The translations under genes and the position numbers were made by a program. Below, one piece after another: positions 30,693 to 34,894 of a DNA stretch of 34,894 nucleotides. This stretch comes from JACCZX01 sp038216465 (GTDB lineage Bacteria > Pseudomonadota > Gammaproteobacteria > Burkholderiales > Burkholderiaceae_F). The stretch lies in the NCBI GenBank assembly GCA_038216465.1, contig JBBQQC010000028.1, forward strand, positions 1 through 34,894. Direction: 5' to 3'. The first letter of the stretch is position 1. Every line of letters begins with the position of its first letter. Under the pieces are notes generated by a model. It searched no databases. It had not been told where the DNA came from and was given only the letters and a program-made list of their open reading frames with translations.

Positions 30693-33311
30693 TTGGCATC
30701 GACCGTCATTCCGCTGCGCCAAGCAGCAGTTGAAAGCTCGCTCAAGCGGGCGGCTTTTGATTTCGCCGGTGTTGCAATGCTGTGCGTCAACAGTGCCGGC
30801 CAGATTCTCGCGCTCAACGCGGAAGCCTCTTCACTGGTCGGCGGTGATTCGCCGGTCGGCCGCAGTGTTGCCGAGATTGTTTCTTTTCCGAGTCATCAGG
30901 CTTTCGCGCGTCGCTGGACTCGCCTGTGGGCCATGGCCGCCGAAGGCACTCAGGCGAGCGTCGAAACGAAACTGCCGCTGCGCGGCGGTGGCCGCTTGAC
31001 GGCACGCATTGCGATGCGCCTTTTTCGTTTTGAGCAGGAAGAGTTTGCGTCAATCGCAATTACCGAAACAGCGCAGGCGCGCGCCGAAGCGAAGCGCATC
31101 CAGCTCGACGAATCGCGCGCGCGAGCGCTGGCGCAGCATCAGTCGGAGCTGACCGTTGTTCTGAATGAAGACCGGCGAGTCGTCTACGCAAGCGCCGCGC
31201 TGGAGCCGATTACCGGTGAGCAGGCATTCGACGTGCTCGGATCGCCGTTTGAATTCATTCTCGATCAGCCATCGCGCATCGAGTTCCGGCGTACTGTCGA
31301 TCGCATTCTGCGCGAACAGCCGGGTGATCGCCAGATTCCTTCTCTGCTACTGCGCACGCGCGCCGCGCTCGCAGGCAGCGGTCGCAGCATCTCCTGCGTT
31401 ATTGCCAATCGGCTCGACGACCCTCGAGTGCGAGGTCTGGTGCTCACCGCGCGTGACCTGGGGCCGGCTGAACGCGCACAAGCGCGACGGCTGCGTTTCC
31501 GCGAGCGTCTGCTCGAGCTTGCTATTCAGCCCAAGTCTGATTTCACGCACGCGCTGTCTACCATTTTGCGAACCGCCACCGAAGTGCTCGACGTCGGCGC
31601 GGTCAGTTTCTGGCGCTTGTCTTCCGGTGGTGAATCGCTTCGCTGCGAGTCCCTGTTCGATCGAGCCAGCGATCGCTTCCTGCGCGACTGGGTGGGACGC
31701 GAACTCACCGCGACACGTTTTCCGGCGTACTTCGCGCAGGTGATGAACCGGCAACCGATCCTGATTAATGACACACACACGTCGCGGCTGACAACGTCTT
31801 TCGCGGGTGATCGCAGCTGGTCGCGCGTGCGATCAATGCTCGATGTGCCCGTGCTGGTCGAAGGGGAAGTCAGTGGCGTGCTGAGCCTGCAGCATTACGA
31901 GTCGCGCGGATGGGACGACGACGATGTCAGCTTTGCCAACACGACGTCGCTGATGCTTGCGCTGGCTTTGGAAGCTGCGCAGCGACAGGAAGCTGAAACT
32001 CGGATCGAGCATCTGGCGTGGTACGACGGCCTGACCGGGCTGCCGAACCGCAATCTGCTGCGCGAGACGATGCGCGACTTGATCATGACCGCCGCGAATC
32101 GAAAGCGTCGCATGGCAGTGATGCTGATCGATCTCGATCGCTTCAAGGACGTCAACGACACGCTCGGACACATGGTCGGCGATGCGCTGATCAAGTCGGC
32201 GGCTGAGGTGCTCGGCCAGACGGTCGGCGATGCCGGCACGGTGGCGCGCCTCGGCGGCGACGAGTTCGTCGTGCTGATCAATGAGTTCGTCCACCGGCAG
32301 GAGGTGGCGCTGCTGGCTGCGCGGATCGCGCAGACGCTGAATCGCACCGACCTCGTGCCTACGATCGACACGCAGGTATCGGCTTCGATCGGCGTCGCGC
32401 TTTTCCCCGAGCACGGTCGCGACATGAGCACGCTGCTGAAGAACGCCGACGCTGCGATGTATCAGGCCAAGCGCGACGGACGCAATCAGTTCAGCTTCTT
32501 CAATCCCATCCGTTATGAACGCGCTGCGCGCGAAGTGCAGCTGGGCATCGAACTTGTCAAAGCGGTGCAGAGCGAGGCACCGCAGTTCATCTGTGAGTAT
32601 CAGCCGCAGGTCGAGATGACCAGTGGCCGGGTAGTCGGGCTGGAGGCTTTGATTCGCTGGCAGCACCCGGTGCACGGTGTATTGACGCCCGATCGCTTCA
32701 TCGGCGTGGCCGAACTCAGCGGGCTGTCGGAACGTATCACGCGTTGGGTCTTGAACGAAGTCTGTTCGCAGATCAACCGCTGGCGCGAAGTGCGCCCGGA
32801 TTTCGATGTGCCGGTGTCGATCAACGTGGCCGGCCGCGAGATGGGTTCGACCGCGTTGCCGGCGCTGGTGCGCGCGGCACTCGCACAACATTCGATTGCT
32901 CCGCAGCTGATCGTGCTTGAGATCACCGAGCGCACGCTGGTTCGCGAAAGCGAAATCAACAATGATGTTCTGGCTGAGCTTGCCTCGCTCGGCGTTGGGC
33001 TGGTACTCGATGATTTCGGAACCGGCTATTCGATGCTCGGTTACCTCAAACGCATGCCGTTTACCGCCCTGAAGATCGATCAGTCGTTTATCGAAGGTAT
33101 TCCGGGCGACGCTGACAGTCGTGCGATCGTGCACGCGATGCTCGCGGTTGCGCGGCATTTCAAATTGAAAGTTGTGGCTGAAGGCGTGGAGTCCATCGAG
33201 CAGGTCGAATACATGCGCGATATCGGGTGCGAATTCGCGCAGGGATTCTTCTACGCCCGCGCGCTTTCCTCGGACACGATTCTCGACTACCTGGCGCGCG
33301 CCGGCGCGTAG
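30693..33311 (+). CDS. PAS-PAS-GAF-GGDEF-EAL cyclic-di-GMP signalling protein
   Basis: The 872-residue soluble protein starts with a PAS-like region (about 19-110, FAGVAMLCVNSAGQILALN). A second PAS follows (about 147-265, VVLNEDRRVVYASAALEPITG), then a GAF domain (about 272-430, ILRTATEVLDVGAVSFWRL). A GGDEF domain with intact GGDEF at 521-525 and an EAL domain with EALIRW at 651-656, DDFGTGYS from 773 and VVAEGVES complete it. Both catalytic signatures are complete, so it could make or degrade c-di-GMP; no RxxD inhibitory site stands before GGDEF. No membrane helices are seen. TTG 30693 is the start, with GGGAG close upstream; no earlier in-frame ATG exists. Confidence 0.94.
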   Translation: MASTVIPLRQAAVESSLKRAAFDFAGVAMLCVNSAGQILALNAEASSLVGGDSPVGRSVAEIVSFPSHQAFARRWTRLWAMAAEGTQASVETKLPLRGGGRLTARIAMRLFRFEQEEFASIAITETAQARAEAKRIQLDESRARALAQHQSELTVVLNEDRRVVYASAALEPITGEQAFDVLGSPFEFILDQPSRIEFRRTVDRILREQPGDRQIPSLLLRTRAALAGSGRSISCVIANRLDDPRVRGLVLTARDLGPAERAQARRLRFRERLLELAIQPKSDFTHALSTILRTATEVLDVGAVSFWRLSSGGESLRCESLFDRASDRFLRDWVGRELTATRFPAYFAQVMNRQPILINDTHTSRLTTSFAGDRSWSRVRSMLDVPVLVEGEVSGVLSLQHYESRGWDDDDVSFANTTSLMLALALEAAQRQEAETRIEHLAWYDGLTGLPNRNLLRETMRDLIMTAANRKRRMAVMLIDLDRFKDVNDTLGHMVGDALIKSAAEVLGQTVGDAGTVARLGGDEFVVLINEFVHRQEVALLAARIAQTLNRTDLVPTIDTQVSASIGVALFPEHGRDMSTLLKNADAAMYQAKRDGRNQFSFFNPIRYERAAREVQLGIELVKAVQSEAPQFICEYQPQVEMTSGRVVGLEALIRWQHPVHGVLTPDRFIGVAELSGLSERITRWVLNEVCSQINRWREVRPDFDVPVSINVAGREMGSTALPALVRAALAQHSIAPQLIVLEITERTLVRESEINNDVLAELASLGVGLVLDDFGTGYSMLGYLKRMPFTALKIDQSFIEGIPGDADSRAIVHAMLAVARHFKLKVVAEGVESIEQVEYMRDIGCEFAQGFFYARALSSDTILDYLARAGA

Positions 33312-33370
33312 CGTTCATCACGTCCGTTTTGCGCCGCTAAGATGGCGGTGCAAATCACGGAGACGGCGAA

Positions 33371-34147
33371 ATGGAACACGAACACATCATCGTTGAGACG
33401 CGTGATCGGGTTGGCTTGATACGTCTCAACCGTCCGAAGGCGCTGAACGCGTTGAATGACGGGTTGATGGACGAGCTTGGTGCGGCGCTGCTCGGTTTCG
33501 ACTCGGACGACGGCATTGGCGCAATCGTGATCACTGGCAACGACAAGGCCTTTGCTGCGGGCGCAGACATCGGCGCGATGAGCACATGGTCGTACATGGA
33601 CGTATTCAAAACCGACTACATCACTCGCAACTGGGAAACGATCCGGCGCATTCGGAAGCCGGTGATCGCGGCGGTCGGCGGTTTTGCACTCGGCGGCGGA
33701 TGCGAACTGGCGATGATGTGCGACATCATCGTTGCGGCCGACACGGCGAAATTCGGCCAGCCCGAGATCAAGCTGGGCATCATTCCCGGCGCCGGTGGAA
33801 CACAGCGGCTGCCGCGAGCAGTGGGCAAAGCCAAGGCGATGGATCTCGTGTTGTCTGCACGCATGATGGATGCGGCGGAAGCGGAACGTGCAGGGCTGGT
33901 ATCGCGCGTGGTGCCGGCGGCCGATCTGCTCGAAGAGGCAATGAAAATCGGCGCCACCATCGCGAGCTTTTCGCTGCCTGCGGTGCTGATGGCGAAGGAA
34001 TCCGTCAACCGCGCGTACGAGCTTCCGCTGGCCGAAGGGGTGCTGTTCGAGCGCCGCCTCTTTCACTCTCTGTTTGCGACCAGCGACCAGAAGGAAGGCA
34101 TGGCGGCGTTCGTCGAGAAGCGGGCACCGCGGTTTGATCATCGCTAG
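33371..34147 (+). CDS. Enoyl-CoA hydratase
   Basis: Crotonase-family enzymes hydrate trans-2-enoyl-CoA in fatty acid beta-oxidation. The 258-residue protein has RLNRPKALNALND, the oxyanion-hole loops AFAAGADIGAM and VGGFALGGGCELAMMCD with the first catalytic Glu, and FGQPEIKLGIIPGAGGTQRL with the second Glu. Both Glu residues are present, so it should be an active hydratase, close to the short-chain type. GGAG lies 8 bases before ATG 33371 (CGGAGACGGCGAAATG). It is the last protein gene before the rRNA operon, read in the same direction, with 350 bases of separation that includes a strong rrn promoter. Confidence 0.95.
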   Translation: MEHEHIIVETRDRVGLIRLNRPKALNALNDGLMDELGAALLGFDSDDGIGAIVITGNDKAFAAGADIGAMSTWSYMDVFKTDYITRNWETIRRIRKPVIAAVGGFALGGGCELAMMCDIIVAADTAKFGQPEIKLGIIPGAGGTQRLPRAVGKAKAMDLVLSARMMDAAEAERAGLVSRVVPAADLLEEAMKIGATIASFSLPAVLMAKESVNRAYELPLAEGVLFERRLFHSLFATSDQKEGMAAFVEKRAPRFDHR

Positions 34148-34229
34148 CGGCGTGGCGGTGCTTAGTCGCAAACTCGGGTGTGCGATGAGAATTTAGGAGC
34201 GTCCTGACACTCCCCCCGGGCCGTGTTGC

Positions 34230-34258
34230 TTGACAGCATTTCTGCCGACCGCCATAAT
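34230..34258 (+). promoter_or_regulatory. rRNA operon promoter
   Basis: TTGACA (34230-34235), a 17-base spacer and CATAAT (34253-34258) form a near-consensus sigma-70 promoter. The GC-rich discriminator CGCGCC right after the -10 is typical of rRNA promoters under stringent (ppGpp) control. Transcription should start near 34265, about 230 bases before the mature 16S. Confidence 0.88.
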
Positions 34259-34317
34259 CGCGCCTCTTTGCGACTCCCGTTACGCAGCGCCGTCAAAAGT
34301 GCATGCGGCGGGTGTCT

Positions 34318-34355
34318 TGTTCTTTAAAAATGAAACAGCCGATAAGTGTGGGCGC
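34318..34355 (+). promoter_or_regulatory. rRNA leader boxA/boxC antitermination region
   Basis: TGTTCTTTAAAAA (34318-34330) matches the boxA element bound by the NusB-NusE complex. AACAGCCGATAAGTGTGGGC just downstream resembles the boxC-like sequence common in betaproteobacterial rrn leaders. It prevents Rho-dependent termination in the untranslated rRNA. Confidence 0.8.
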
Positions 34356-34495
34356 TTAATGAACGGCGCAACCGGGTCGAAAAGTCTCACGGCTATTGAC
34401 CCGGCTGAACTCAAAGCATTAGTGCTCACGCAATGGAAAGAGAAGTTCGCAAGAGCCTCTCGATTCCAGCGAGAGTAATCAAGCACACAGTATCG

Positions 34496-34894
<399 letters not shown>

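Noticed and set aside
31833..33158. 441-codon reverse frame
   Set aside because: It is the antisense of the GGDEF-EAL gene, whose frame carries all expected motifs. The long shadow is due to GC-rich codon bias.

Overview
The window looks like the chromosome of a betaproteobacterium of the order Burkholderiales. It ends in the 5' part of a 16S rRNA gene with betaproteobacterial sequence. It also carries the compact order apaG-rpe-gph-trpE-trpG-trpD-trpC-ung that is usual in that group, a Burkholderiales-type tRNA-Phe, and GC-rich coding DNA. All assignments come from reading the sequence; no database search was run.

Left part (about 1-15180), accessory and partly decayed. It holds a frameshifted signal peptidase I gene, an endonuclease/exonuclease/phosphatase-family gene with a shortened end, an unrecognised four-helix membrane protein, and a Crp/Fnr-type regulator followed 6 bases later by a dead zinc alcohol dehydrogenase. 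Next comes a co-directional block: msrB, a 31-codon stub of a second msrA, an intact msrA, a two-heme lipoprotein cytochrome c, an exported fasciclin protein, a membrane protein made of two fused RclC/DUF417-like halves, and a Tat-exported HAD hydrolase. I read this block as a possible envelope oxidant-defence module. Then follow a small membrane protein with a PQQ-type sugar dehydrogenase lipoprotein, a shattered response regulator, a frameshifted SemiSWEET-like transporter, a small unknown gene, and an excisionase-like gene overlapping a tyrosine integrase by 130 bases. The integrase sits against the 3' end of tRNA-Phe, so an old island inserted at that tRNA is likely, but its far end is not visible.

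Right part (15183-34894), intact core genome. It runs tRNA-Phe, a UbiH-family hydroxylase, dsbC, mltA (reverse), a 31-residue membrane microprotein squeezed between mltA and apaG, apaG (reverse), then rpe-gph and trpEGDC-ung with short overlaps. On the reverse strand, an acuI/yhdH-type reductase leads into an exported SAM-methyltransferase-like protein and a terminator hairpin, then an amino acid permease and an M61 peptidase. Forward again are a PAS-GAF-GGDEF-EAL protein, an enoyl-CoA hydratase, and a strong rrn promoter and leader feeding the 16S rRNA gene, which runs off the window.

Broken genes cluster left of the tRNA. I found none to its right, which argues against uniform sequencing error and for decay of acquired DNA.
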